Shown here: in pieces, positions 52,026 through 60,546 of the stretch
Position numbering within the stretch: the stretch's first letter is position 1
Layout: each line of letters begins with the position of its first letter
From: Bacillus sp. ISL-18
Lineage (GTDB): Bacteria; Bacillota; Bacilli; Bacillales; Cytobacillaceae
Direction of reading: 5' to 3'
Assembly (NCBI RefSeq): GCF_018613415.1
Contig: NZ_JAGGQG010000019.1
Span: forward strand, 197,143-261,142
DNA: 64,000 nucleotides
The notes under the pieces: model-generated
Databases searched by the model: none
What the model was told of the DNA's origin: nothing
What the model saw: only the letters and a program-made list of their open reading frames with translations
Program-made: the position numbers and the translations under genes

Positions 52026-52060
52026 CACACAAAAATAGATGGTGAATGACACCACCTATT
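52026..52060 (-). terminator. Terminator of the FtsH-like gene
   Basis: Arms AAATAGGTGGTG and CACCATCTATTT with TTT tail on the minus strand. Confidence 0.75.
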
Positions 52061-52117
52061 TTCGCTATTCTTCTGATTGTCGATCCTTTCTACGATCGTC
52101 TTGGTTAATTCTAGCCT

Positions 52118-53818
52118 CTACTCATTTTTGTCCTCAGCGGGGGCATCTACCAAATTTTGATTCTGGGATTCTAGAACTTCAGCTCGGCTTTGACCATATA
52201 GACCGACATAGATTTGCTCGATCTCCTCGCCTGTTAGATCTCCTCGCTTTAGAAGCTCCTCCGCAATTTTGTGAACAAAATCAGCGTTATCATTTACAAG
52301 TTTCTTTACTTTCGTCATTTCACTCTTTAGCAATTCATTGATTTTGCCACGCAGCGCTCTAAGACCATCTGTGCGCGAACCGACAGCGAGCCAGCTGAAT
52401 AACTCTTCACCCATTCCGACAATCCCTAGATAGGCACCAGCCAGCTGTGTTGCCTGATTTAAGTCGGAAGTAACTCCGTTTAATTTTTTATTTAAAAACT
52501 CCTCCTCCACCGCCCGTGCTGCCAAACATACTTGGATTTCCGCTAATATTTCTTTGTCGGTCCGATTATATCGTTCATGGGTTGGCTTCGTAGCTGCGAG
52601 ACCAAGCGCCCCGCCCCTGCGGATAATGGTTACTTTCCATACTCGTTCATGGGGTTTAAGCAGGAACTGGGCGACCGCATGGCCAGCTTCATGATAAGCA
52701 ACATTTCTTTTTTCGTCCTCACTCATCGACCTTAACGGCTGTTTAAGCCCCCATTCATAGGTCTCCATTGCGGCGCGGAAATCCTCATAACTTGCAACTT
52801 GGGCTCCGCGTTGATGAGCGATAACGACCGCTTCATTTACAATATGCTTGATTTGTGCCGGAGAGTATCCAATTGTATCAAGTGCCGCACGCTCAGGAGT
52901 AATCGAAGAGTCTCGTTTCACTTTTTCTAGGTAGTATTGGAAAACATCAATACGGCCATCATAATCGGGAGAATCAACCCAGAGTTTCCGATCAAAACGG
53001 CCAGGACGAAGCAGTGCTTGGTCAAGTACATCGGGAAGGTTGGTTGCAGCAACCGTTAAAACAGCAGGACGGTCTGCCCTTTTCTTTCGAAGTCCAACCA
53101 TTCGCAGCAGCTTAGAGAACCAGCCATTATCAATGTTTGGCGGGTCCATTTGCAAGAGCAGTTCATTTAGCAAACCAGAACCACCCATCCCCATCATTCC
53201 ACCGAGCATTCCCCCAGCGCCGCCTCCTGCCTGTCGGCTCATACCAATCGCATCAATTTCATCTATAAATATAATACATGCACCATACACTTTGGCAAGC
53301 TTTCGGGCTTTCTTATATAGCCCCATTACTTTAAGATTCCCCACACCAAAAAACATATTTTGAAAGCTTGGGGCCGAGGCATAAGCAAAAGGTACTTGGG
53401 CTTCATTTGCAATAACCTGGGCAAGATAGGATTTCCCAGTTCCTGGCGGTCCACATAACAGTAAGCCGCGAATGGCCTCCCCACCCATCTCCTTAAATTC
53501 TTTTACCCCCTTTAGGAGGGTTACAATCCGCTTGGCATTTTCGACAATCTCGGGGTTACCCCGATAATCGTCCCAAGTGGAGCCTGTTTCCCCTGGCAGG
53601 ATCCAATAGGTTCTGCCGCGGGCAAGGAACCAAAAAAGGGCAACAAACTGGATTATCATGAATAGCATGGCAAAGAGCAGCTGTAGTAACAAACTAACAA
53701 TACTTATCACGACACCCCAAACTGTCGGCCCACTATTAAGCAGATAAATACTTAAAATGACCACAGCGGCAACCCAGAGGATGATTTTACGCCATTTTAC
53801 CCATCGATATTTCCTCAT
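52118..53818 (-). CDS. FtsH-like membrane AAA protease (M41)
   Basis: A 566-residue protein with two closely spaced N-terminal membrane helices (about 11-28 and 33-66), an AAA ATPase domain (Walker A GPPGTGKS 123-130, Walker B IIFIDEID 182-189, pore FFGVG, second region RPGRFDRK) and an M41 protease domain with HEAGH at 376-380 and a third zinc ligand Asp in SDLNQATQLA. All catalytic residues are intact. Unlike housekeeping FtsH it lacks the roughly 75-residue extracytoplasmic domain between the helices and carries a Gly/Met-rich insertion at 197-214. It is probably an accessory paralogue; a standard ftsH should exist elsewhere. ATG 53818 follows AAAGGATTGTGG. It stands alone. Confidence 0.88.
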   Translation of the reverse strand: MRKYRWVKWRKIILWVAAVVILSIYLLNSGPTVWGVVISIVSLLLQLLFAMLFMIIQFVALFWFLARGRTYWILPGETGSTWDDYRGNPEIVENAKRIVTLLKGVKEFKEMGGEAIRGLLLCGPPGTGKSYLAQVIANEAQVPFAYASAPSFQNMFFGVGNLKVMGLYKKARKLAKVYGACIIFIDEIDAIGMSRQAGGGAGGMLGGMMGMGGSGLLNELLLQMDPPNIDNGWFSKLLRMVGLRKKRADRPAVLTVAATNLPDVLDQALLRPGRFDRKLWVDSPDYDGRIDVFQYYLEKVKRDSSITPERAALDTIGYSPAQIKHIVNEAVVIAHQRGAQVASYEDFRAAMETYEWGLKQPLRSMSEDEKRNVAYHEAGHAVAQFLLKPHERVWKVTIIRRGGALGLAATKPTHERYNRTDKEILAEIQVCLAARAVEEEFLNKKLNGVTSDLNQATQLAGAYLGIVGMGEELFSWLAVGSRTDGLRALRGKINELLKSEMTKVKKLVNDNADFVHKIAEELLKRGDLTGEEIEQIYVGLYGQSRAEVLESQNQNLVDAPAEDKNE

Positions 53819-53999
53819 GGCCCCACAATCCTTTCTGAATATTTAGAATATTTTCTGTGATAATAGACCGTAAAACTGTTAGGCCTCCAAATTATTTAAT
53901 CTAGAATACTGATATTTATTCTTATTTCCGGCTAGTCATACCTATCGAAAAAGGTAAATTTATCCGTTGATTTTCAAATTCTGCCGACCGACTGAATTA

Positions 54000-54037
54000 T
54001 TTAAAAAACCCTCCAAAAAGGATGGGAGGGTTTCTAA
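54000..54037 (-). terminator. Terminator of the holin-like gene
   Basis: Arms AAACCCTCC and GGAGGGTTT with TTTT on the minus strand, five bases beyond the stop codon. Confidence 0.8.
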
Positions 54038-54042
54038 CGGGA

Positions 54043-54327
54043 TTATTTAAATTTTTTTATAATGTCTAATAAATACTTAATGGCAACTGCTAAACCGCCA
54101 ACGAAAAAGAATGCAATTAAAATCCACCCAGAAGGGTCGATTGGGAACATAGAAATGAGGAAGTTTAATGGAATAACGTAATATAATAAATCCTTCAAAT
54201 ATCCTAATATAAAATCTGAAGTAAGTGTGCCTTTCCAGAATGACTTTAAGAATCCTAATAAAAGATCAAGAATCATTAGTCCAAAAACAGCCCACATTGT
54301 ATAAAGCATCCAATCTGCTAGTATCAT
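54043..54327 (-). CDS. Small holin-like membrane protein
   Basis: A 94-residue protein with about three membrane helices (MLYTMWAVFGLMILDLLLGFL, YLKDLLYYVIPLNFLISM, WILIAFFFVGGLAVAIKYLL) and a Lys-rich C-terminus, the size and shape of phage-type holins. No lysin, capsid or integrase genes are near, so it is not evidence for a prophage. ATG 54327 follows AAGGTGGTGA. It has its own terminator. The function is uncertain: holin-like or simply a small membrane protein. Confidence 0.6.
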   Translation of the reverse strand: MILADWMLYTMWAVFGLMILDLLLGFLKSFWKGTLTSDFILGYLKDLLYYVIPLNFLISMFPIDPSGWILIAFFFVGGLAVAIKYLLDIIKKFK

Positions 54328-54465
54328 TTTTTCATCACCACCTTGCTACATCATATGCTTGTAACAGAAGCAGGTGAGAGTACTTGGAAATTTTTGTTCA
54401 CAGAATATTCACAATACATTAAAGCAAGAAAAGAGGATATCCGCTAAGGGACACCCTTCATTTTG

Positions 54466-55992
54466 TTAATTCTCTGCAAGCTTATTGACAACTTTTTTGT
54501 CTGGAGCCTTAAATTCTTCAGGATCTTCAGCTTGCTTTGCCCGCTTAATAAAGAAAGCAAGTACTAGAGCGATAAGAGCAATTCCAACAGAAACAAGGAA
54601 TGCATCGTTAATTCCTTCTAACATAGCCTTCATGCCTATTTGCTGCTTCATTTGGGCTACCATTTCCGCCGTCGGTTTTCCTGTAACATGTTTCATCGCC
54701 GAATCAGCCAGTTCAGTAGCATGTGTTTTCGTGCGGTTCGACATGATCGTAATCAAAAGAGCCGAACCAATCGCACCAGATACCTGTTGTAACGTGTTAT
54801 TCATCGCGGTACCATGCGGATAATAACGGGCAGGAAGCTGATTCAATCCGTTTGTCATGACCGGCATCATGACCATCGACATACCAAACATACGTGCTGA
54901 GTAAATAAGCATTAATTCCGTATAGGTAGTATCTAATGTTAATGTACTAAACATATAGCTTGTAAAGATGGTAATCGTTAATCCGATAACAGCAAGAACT
55001 CTGCCGCCGAATTTATCAAATAATTTCCCTGTAATTGGACTCATAATTCCCATTAAGATCGAACCAGGAAGCATCAATAATCCTGATTTTAACGGTGTAA
55101 TGCCACGAATGCTTTGTACATAGATAGGTAAAAGCAGCATTGCTGAAAACATCGCCATGGCAATTACGATGGAAATGACAGAGGATAGAGCGAACATCGG
55201 ATATTTATAAACTTTGAAATTTAACATTGGCTTTTCAAGTTTGTTTTGACGAAGTACAAACGACACCAAGCTTATTGCCCCAATGATAATCGTTGCATAG
55301 ACTTCCGGGCTGTCCCAGCCCTTATCACCGGCAGAACTGAAGCCATAGAGTAATCCACCAAATCCGACACTAGATAATAATAATGATAACTTATCAAGAC
55401 GAAGATCCACTTTGCCTTTTTTATCCTTTAATAGGAAAATAGCAATAATAAGAATCAAAGCGGCAATTGGCGATACAATATGGAACAAAATTCTCCAGCT
55501 ATTATGTTCTATTAAGTAACCTGATAGTGTTGGTCCCACTGCTGGTGCAAAAATAAACACCAATCCAAATAGTCCCATTGCTCCTCCCCTTTTTTCAGGC
55601 GGGAAGCTTGTTAGCATCACATTCATTAATAACGGCATCATAATCGCTGAACCTGCAGCTTGAATCATCCTAGCTGCTAATAAAAGTGGAAAAGCATGCG
55701 CGAAGCCAGCAATAATCGTCCCAGCCGTAAATAAAGCCATGGCTGTTAGGAATAATCTTCTTACTGTATACTTTTGAATTAAAAACGCGGTAGCTGGTAT
55801 CATGACCCCATTTACAAGCATATACGCAGTTGCCAGCCACTGTACGGTAGATGCATTTACATCTAAATCCTTCATGATGGATGGCAATGCCACGTTTAGT
55901 AGTGTTTCATTTAACATTGAAATAAATGCCCCGATCATCAATATAGCGATAATTCCATATGGCGGGCGATCATATTTAATGGTACTTTCCAC
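54466..55992 (-). CDS. EmrB-type MFS multidrug exporter
   Basis: A 508-residue DHA2 pump with 14 helices, of normal family length. It is clearly homologous to the pump domain of the protein at 47327 (shared STVQWLATAYMLVNG, GPTLSGYLIEHNSWRILF, MFGMSMVMMPVMTNGLNQLP). It has no adjoining membrane-fusion gene. GTG 55992 follows AGGGGGAATTAAG. Divergent from a TetR-family regulator, which presumably represses it; two direct repeats in the shared intergenic region are candidate binding sites. The substrate is unknown. Confidence 0.92.
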   Translation of the reverse strand: MESTIKYDRPPYGIIAILMIGAFISMLNETLLNVALPSIMKDLDVNASTVQWLATAYMLVNGVMIPATAFLIQKYTVRRLFLTAMALFTAGTIIAGFAHAFPLLLAARMIQAAGSAIMMPLLMNVMLTSFPPEKRGGAMGLFGLVFIFAPAVGPTLSGYLIEHNSWRILFHIVSPIAALILIIAIFLLKDKKGKVDLRLDKLSLLLSSVGFGGLLYGFSSAGDKGWDSPEVYATIIIGAISLVSFVLRQNKLEKPMLNFKVYKYPMFALSSVISIVIAMAMFSAMLLLPIYVQSIRGITPLKSGLLMLPGSILMGIMSPITGKLFDKFGGRVLAVIGLTITIFTSYMFSTLTLDTTYTELMLIYSARMFGMSMVMMPVMTNGLNQLPARYYPHGTAMNNTLQQVSGAIGSALLITIMSNRTKTHATELADSAMKHVTGKPTAEMVAQMKQQIGMKAMLEGINDAFLVSVGIALIALVLAFFIKRAKQAEDPEEFKAPDKKVVNKLAEN

Positions 55993-56014
55993 CTTAATTC
56001 CCCCTAGTAAACTA

Positions 56015-56079
56015 ATAGTTCATTTTTTTGTACCCTTGTTTCGCATAGACAATATCATATACCGATAGTTCATTTTTTG
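56015..56079. promoter_or_regulatory. Direct repeats in the MFS/TetR intergenic region
   Basis: ATAGTTCATTTTTT occurs at 56015-56028 and again at 56065-56078, exactly 50 bp apart, between the divergent exporter and TetR genes. Likely operator half-sites for the regulator; this is inferred. Confidence 0.5.
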
Positions 56080-56180
56080 CAATCAAAAAATCTCAAATAA
56101 ATTACTGATTTGTCTTCTACCAATAATTAAGGTACAATTATTTTTATACTAGCAGTCTAATGGAATTCAAGGTGAATACA

Positions 56181-57068
56181 ATGAACGAAAGAAAACAACA
56201 TGTTATCAATAAAGCACATCAATTGTTTATCGATAAAGGTTTTCAAGCTACCTCGATTCAAGAAATTATTGATTATAGCGGGATTTCGAAGGGTACTTTC
56301 TACAATTATTTTTCCTCAAAAAATGAATTACTTATGGCAATCTTTACTTACTTGAGTCAGAGGATCGAGCATGAACGAAATGAGCTTTTAATTGGACAGG
56401 ATATTTCTGATATTGAAATATTTACCCGTCAAATTGAACTCCAAATGGCGTTTAATCGGAGGAATAAACTTTTTACTCTTTTTGAAGAGGTATTTGTTTC
56501 CAATGATCCTACCTTAAAGGAATTTTTAAAACGGATGCAAATAATGTATCTTGATTGGATTTTTAATCGTTTTGTAGATATATTCGGAAAAAATAAGCAC
56601 CCTTTCTTATTGGATTGTGCCATTATGTTTATGGGATTGATGCATCATAATATTCATTTTCATTTTTTAGCAAAAGAATCTGATGCCAATATTAAACAAG
56701 TCATTCGGTATTCGGTAAATCGGATCGAAAAAATGGTAGAAGAGGTAGAAAATAGCGGTGAGCAATTATTAGAACCCGAAATATTAGAAAAATGGCTGCC
56801 TAATTGTAATCCATCTTCACATGAAATGGAGAAAAAGTTACTCCATACCATTTTGCGATTAAAAAAGTGTGTGGGTGTAGGAGAAGTTCAATTCAAAAAC
56901 AATGAACTATTGGACTTCATCCAAGAAGAAATGCTCCATTCAAAAACACCGCGAAGATTTCTTATTAAAAGTGCACTGGCATCCTTAAATGATTTATCAC
57001 CAAGTGCCACCTTTAAGCAAGAAATGGATAAGCTCGAACAACTTTTGGAAGAGTTCTTCCTTAATTAG
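56181..57068 (+). CDS. TetR-family transcriptional regulator
   Basis: A 295-residue regulator. The N-terminal helix-turn-helix (INKAHQLFIDKGFQATSIQEIIDYSGISKGTFYNYFSSKNELL, about 8-52) is canonical TetR. The ligand-binding part is about 90 residues longer than usual (most TetR proteins are near 200). The extra C-terminal helical segment is rich in Glu and Lys (LLDFIQEEMLHSKTPRRF...MDKLEQLLEEFF). I chose ATG 56181 behind AAGGTGAATACA rather than the frame opening at 56160. Divergent from, and probably repressing, the MFS exporter. Confidence 0.9.
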   Translation: MNERKQHVINKAHQLFIDKGFQATSIQEIIDYSGISKGTFYNYFSSKNELLMAIFTYLSQRIEHERNELLIGQDISDIEIFTRQIELQMAFNRRNKLFTLFEEVFVSNDPTLKEFLKRMQIMYLDWIFNRFVDIFGKNKHPFLLDCAIMFMGLMHHNIHFHFLAKESDANIKQVIRYSVNRIEKMVEEVENSGEQLLEPEILEKWLPNCNPSSHEMEKKLLHTILRLKKCVGVGEVQFKNNELLDFIQEEMLHSKTPRRFLIKSALASLNDLSPSATFKQEMDKLEQLLEEFFLN

Positions 57069-57085
57069 GTATGTAACTAGCTAAA

Positions 57086-57136
57086 TAAAAAAGCTTGTTG
57101 TTTAGGTAAGATTCCAAACGACAAGCTTTTTTTATG
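57086..57136. terminator. Bidirectional terminator after tetR
   Basis: Arms AAAAAAGCTTGT-GTTT and AAAC-ACAAGCTTTTTTT with A- and T-runs on the two sides. Confidence 0.85.
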
Positions 57137-57153
57137 TCCAAAGCTTATAGTCT

Positions 57154-57828
57154 TTATTTAACTAGTTTATTAAATGGATTCTTCCACTCCATGAGCGTAC
57201 CGTAGTTGCATGATTCTTCATCATCCAAATAATTCATGACTACCTTTACAGGAGAGCGACCGCAATGAAGGAGAAAAGAAATCACTGGATCGTTTATTTC
57301 TCCTTTGACACATGCATCAATATATTGTTCCGGTGACATATTATTCTTATATTTATGATATCCTGGCATCCTGCCCCCGCCAAGTAATCTTTCCAAGCGT
57401 AAATGAACCACGACATCGTACATCGAAAACATTAACCACTTACCCAATCCCCATTTTCGATAGGCTGGCCGCACACCAATATCAACAACGTACAAGGTGT
57501 TCCCATCAGAATCGTGGTTTCGGATATATCCATTATCTGTCATTTTTCCCAAGAGTGTTCTGGATGTTGTGGATCAAAAACAACAAGCATCCCAAGTCAT
57601 CGAACCTGCGACTTCTCCATTTACTTCTATACACAATGCACCATGTGGAAAAAGTGTTACGTGACTTATTAGTTGCTCCTTATTCCACCATAATTCAGAT
57701 GGAAATGGTGGAGGAAAACTTTCCTGCTGAATACGAATCAAATCTGGAAAGTCCCTTTCCCCATAGTTACGGATCACTGCTGGAACGGTTCTTTCTCCGT
57801 CGAAAACATAAAATTCCTTTCGATACAT
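57154..57828 (-). pseudogene. GNAT acetyltransferase with two compensating frameshifts
   Basis: Starts at ATG 57828 behind TGGAGGTTCAAC and reads MYRKEFYVFDGERTVPAVIRNY..., a GNAT fold. After VAGSMTW the frame ends at an in-frame TGA (57574-57576). The expected continuation (LVVFDPQHPEHSWEK) lies in another frame between about 57590 and 57548, and the original frame resumes with MTDNGYIRNHD...GVRPAYRKWGLGKWLM. The slips sit in a GGG run (near 57591-57593, one base too many) and a five-A run (57543-57547, one too few, minus-strand view), and the total length remains a multiple of three. Sequencing errors are a real possibility. It follows the nitrilase gene by 16 bases, in one operon. Confidence 0.8.
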
Positions 57829-57844
57829 GTTGAACCTCCAATAG

Positions 57845-58726
57845 TTAACTGTGAACGAGCTGTCTTTCTGTTTCCCAATCGGGATAGAGATCAGTACGAC
57901 GGTCCCGCCAAGTTGTAACAGATCCTTTTTCACGAACTTTGTAAAGTAATTCTAAATTGAGATCTGCCGTCACAATCATATCCTGGTTAAATTCCCCTTC
58001 TACCATGATACCTTGTGGAGGGAAGGGAATGTCATTTGGTGTAATAACAGCCGCCTGCCCAAAATTGGCCCGCATGAAATCAACAGTTGGCAGCGAACCG
58101 ACTGTACCTGTCGTTACAACATATACTTGATTTTCGATTGCTCTTGCATGGCTAGTAAATCGAACTCGGTGGAACCCATGGCGGTCGTCTGTACAAGATG
58201 GGCAAAAAATGACATCCGCTCCCTTCGCTTTTGCCATTCGCACAATTTCTGGAAATTCAATGTCATAGCAGGTTAACATAGCGATTGTACCTTTATCGGT
58301 TTCAAAGACCTCAAATGAATCTCCGGCACTCATATTCCACTCGTTTACTTCCGTTGGGGTAATATGAAGTTTGGCTTGCTCAGCAACCCGGCCATCTGGG
58401 TAAAACAAATGTGCTACATTGTATAGCCGGTCATCCTTGCGTATAACATGAGTTCCGCCAATAATATGCATTTTGTACTGTTGGGCTAACAGAATAAATA
58501 ATGAACGATATTGTTCGGTAAAATCAGGTAAGTCTTGAATAGTTAACGCTTTCCCATAAGCTTTCCCAATAGATAGTAGCTGAGTAGTGAAGAATTCAGG
58601 AAATATAATAAAATCCGATCCAAATTCCTCAGCTGTTTTTATATAGTGTTCCACTTGATTGGCAAATTCTTCAAAGGAATGAATCGTATGGAGATGATAT
58701 TGAACCGCTGATACCCTGAACTGCAT
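57845..58726 (-). CDS. Carbon-nitrogen hydrolase (nitrilase superfamily)
   Basis: A 293-residue cytosolic amidohydrolase. The Glu-Lys-Cys triad is visible: Glu in IIFPEFFTT, Lys in EQAKLHITP and Cys in AMLTCYDIEFPE. The best relative I recall is the hydrolase part of B. subtilis YhcX, where it is fused behind a GNAT domain; here the hydrolase comes first and the acetyltransferase is a separate downstream gene. I chose ATG 58726, behind GAAGAGGGGATTTT; the longer frame to 58777 has no site. The substrate is an unknown amide or nitrile. Confidence 0.9.
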   Translation of the reverse strand: MQFRVSAVQYHLHTIHSFEEFANQVEHYIKTAEEFGSDFIIFPEFFTTQLLSIGKAYGKALTIQDLPDFTEQYRSLFILLAQQYKMHIIGGTHVIRKDDRLYNVAHLFYPDGRVAEQAKLHITPTEVNEWNMSAGDSFEVFETDKGTIAMLTCYDIEFPEIVRMAKAKGADVIFCPSCTDDRHGFHRVRFTSHARAIENQVYVVTTGTVGSLPTVDFMRANFGQAAVITPNDIPFPPQGIMVEGEFNQDMIVTADLNLELLYKVREKGSVTTWRDRRTDLYPDWETERQLVHS

Positions 58727-58820
58727 AAAATCCCCTCTTCCTAATTGAGTCTTTAATCCTATTATTATCAAAAACATATAGCAAACAAGTACTAATTTAT
58801 TAATTACATTATGTGAAAAT

Positions 58821-58910
58821 TATACTTTAAAATAGGAGAGCCTTAATGTCAATCACTGTCTATAAGATTTTTTGAGGTTAAAAATGACAATGTCATTTTT
58901 AACCTCTTTT
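58821..58910 (+). promoter_or_regulatory. Leader with 9-codon peptide and intrinsic terminator
   Basis: A possible -10 box TATACT (58821-58826) is followed by AGGAGAG and a tiny frame, ATG 58846 to TGA 58875, encoding MSITVYKIF. The stop codon runs directly into a 16-bp perfect hairpin (GAGGTTAAAAATGACA and its complement, 58874-58906) with a T-rich tail. No gene ends here on the plus strand, so the unit may be an attenuator for the operon at 59053. Confidence 0.45.
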
Positions 58911-58981
58911 ATTTTATAAATAAGGAAGTAAAAAATAAGATGAAAATCTATCACTCTTAAGATAATTAATAAAAAGGAACA

Positions 58982-59038
58982 ATGACATTTAAAGGTTATG
59001 ATGATTATGTAGGCGAAATCAATCAAAAAACAAGATGA
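58982..59038 (+). CDS. Possible 18-residue upstream peptide
   Basis: ATG 58982 behind AAAAAGGAAC opens an 18-codon frame (MTFKGYDDYVGEINQKTR) that ends 15 bases before the next start codon, where its end overlaps the ribosome binding region. Could be chance or a translational coupling peptide. Confidence 0.25.
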   Translation: MTFKGYDDYVGEINQKTR

Positions 59039-59052
59039 AGGGAGATAGTTAA

Positions 59053-60075
59053 ATGAGCAACATCAAAACATGCGTAAGCTTATATAGTTTGCAAGATGAA
59101 TATTTAAATAAACGTATGAGCTTAGAAGATATTTTTAAATTTTTGGCTGAGAATAAAGTAGAAGGAATTGAAATCATTCCCGATCAGATGCTGCATAACA
59201 CCCCCCATCCCTCAGAGGAAACATTAGTAGAATGGGATAAATTAGTAAGCACCTATAAGATGAAACCAGTCATTGCCGATGTTTTCTTGAATACAAACTT
59301 ATACAAGAATAGAGAATTAACCAAAAAAGAATGTGTTGATTTATTAATTGAAGAGATTAAGCTTGCCAACCGGTTAGGAATTAATTTAATCCGGTTAGTA
59401 TCGATGGTACCGGCTTTTGTTATCGAGCCATTATTGCCATATGCTGAAAAATATAATGTTACCTTGGCTCTCGAAATACATGCAGGCTTAAGCTTTGATG
59501 TTCCAAAAACCCAAGAATTTATTAAAGAAATGAAACGATTAAATTCTCCTTATGTAGGACTAGTCATTGATACCGGGATTTTCTGCCGCAGGCTGCCAAG
59601 AGTAATGGCTGATTATTGTAAACAACATTTAGGTACAAACCAAGAAGTGATTGATTATATCAACAACATATTTGCCCAAGGTAAAGACCCTAGGAAAGTA
59701 TATTTGGAAAATGGCGGCTTTCCAGATGAACTAAAAAAACTATTAAAATCCGAAGCGGATCACTTTTTTGCCCATTTCGCAGATGGATATGAAAATGAAG
59801 CCTACAATATTTTAGATGAATATATACCATATATTAAACATTTCCACTTTAAATTATTTGAAATGACCGAAACAGGCGAAGAGTATTCTATGGATTACAC
59901 AGGGATTCTCCAGTACTTGCACGAAAAAGGATATGACGGTTATGTTTCTACAGAATTTGAAGGAAACCGCTGGGTCCTTCCTGGACATCCAATGGTGGAA
60001 AAAGAACAAGTCTTAGCTCATCAGGCACTGATTCGCAATGTTATAAAAGAGTTAGAAGGACAGGAGGTCTATTAA
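59053..60075 (+). CDS. Sugar isomerase-like TIM-barrel, probable C-glycoside deglycosidase alpha subunit
   Basis: A 340-residue protein of the xylose-isomerase-like/AP endonuclease 2 fold. The metal ligands expected for the barrel are present: Glu in LALEIHAG, Asp in GLVIDTGIF, His in IKHFHFKLFEM and Glu in YVSTEFEGN. Alone it would be called a sugar phosphate isomerase/epimerase, but it overlaps in organisation with C-glycoside deglycosidases, in which such a barrel (alpha) pairs with a small beta subunit of the DUF6379 type, encoded one base downstream here. These enzymes cleave the carbon-carbon bond of 3-oxo-C-glycosides of plant flavonoids. ATG 59053 follows GAAGGGAGATAGTTAA. Confidence 0.75.
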   Translation: MSNIKTCVSLYSLQDEYLNKRMSLEDIFKFLAENKVEGIEIIPDQMLHNTPHPSEETLVEWDKLVSTYKMKPVIADVFLNTNLYKNRELTKKECVDLLIEEIKLANRLGINLIRLVSMVPAFVIEPLLPYAEKYNVTLALEIHAGLSFDVPKTQEFIKEMKRLNSPYVGLVIDTGIFCRRLPRVMADYCKQHLGTNQEVIDYINNIFAQGKDPRKVYLENGGFPDELKKLLKSEADHFFAHFADGYENEAYNILDEYIPYIKHFHFKLFEMTETGEEYSMDYTGILQYLHEKGYDGYVSTEFEGNRWVLPGHPMVEKEQVLAHQALIRNVIKELEGQEVY

Positions 60076-60076
60076 G

Positions 60077-60469
60077 ATGTTTGATAATAATGTGTTCCTA
60101 GAAAATACTTGTAAAAATATTGAAGAAGCAAGTAAAATCACTGGATTTGAATTAAAAACCAACATTACCTACTATCGAGGCATTCCACTGTCCATGGTAA
60201 ATGATATTCGTGTGGAGGTGGACGGCGAAAAGGTTCCACGTGAGAATCTTTTATGTTCAGTAGACGAGGTGGACTGGTTTACGTTAGATGAAATGGAAAC
60301 CGTAACAAGCTATAAATGGGAATATGGCGAGCCATTATCGGTTCGAGTTCGACAGGATGGCGGTTTATCCAAGGGGACACATGAAGTGGCTTTAGATGTA
60401 ATCGTCCGTACGGCCTATATTCCAGTACCATTAGCGGGAAGAAAGGTTAGAACTGTGGAGATAGCATGA
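60077..60469 (+). CDS. DUF6379 protein, probable C-glycoside deglycosidase beta subunit
   Basis: A 130-residue, beta-rich protein with the conserved ITYYRGIPLSMVNDIRVEVDGEKVP opening and an IPVPLAGRKVRTVEI ending, as in the small subunit of bacterial C-glycoside deglycosidases. The gene starts one base after the alpha-subunit stop codon behind GGACAGGAGGTCTATTAAG, so the two are translated together. In characterised enzymes the beta subunit completes the active site of the barrel. The true substrate here is unknown. Confidence 0.75.
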   Translation: MFDNNVFLENTCKNIEEASKITGFELKTNITYYRGIPLSMVNDIRVEVDGEKVPRENLLCSVDEVDWFTLDEMETVTSYKWEYGEPLSVRVRQDGGLSKGTHEVALDVIVRTAYIPVPLAGRKVRTVEIA

Positions 60470-60477
60470 TTGAAGGT

Positions 60478-60510
60478 AAAAAAATCAGCCCAGCGGCTGA
60501 TTTTTTTACT
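60478..60510. terminator. Bidirectional terminator after the deglycosidase genes
   Basis: Arms AAAAAATCAGCC and GGCTGATTTTTT; it serves both the plus-strand operon and the convergent MFS gene. Confidence 0.9.
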
Positions 60511-60546
60511 GCTCCTTTTATTAATTTTTATTTATTATCAGGAAAA

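Noticed and set aside
54043..54327. Prophage remnant indicated by a holin-like protein
   Set aside because: No lysin, structural, integrase or attachment-site features lie nearby, and neighbours are ordinary chromosomal genes.
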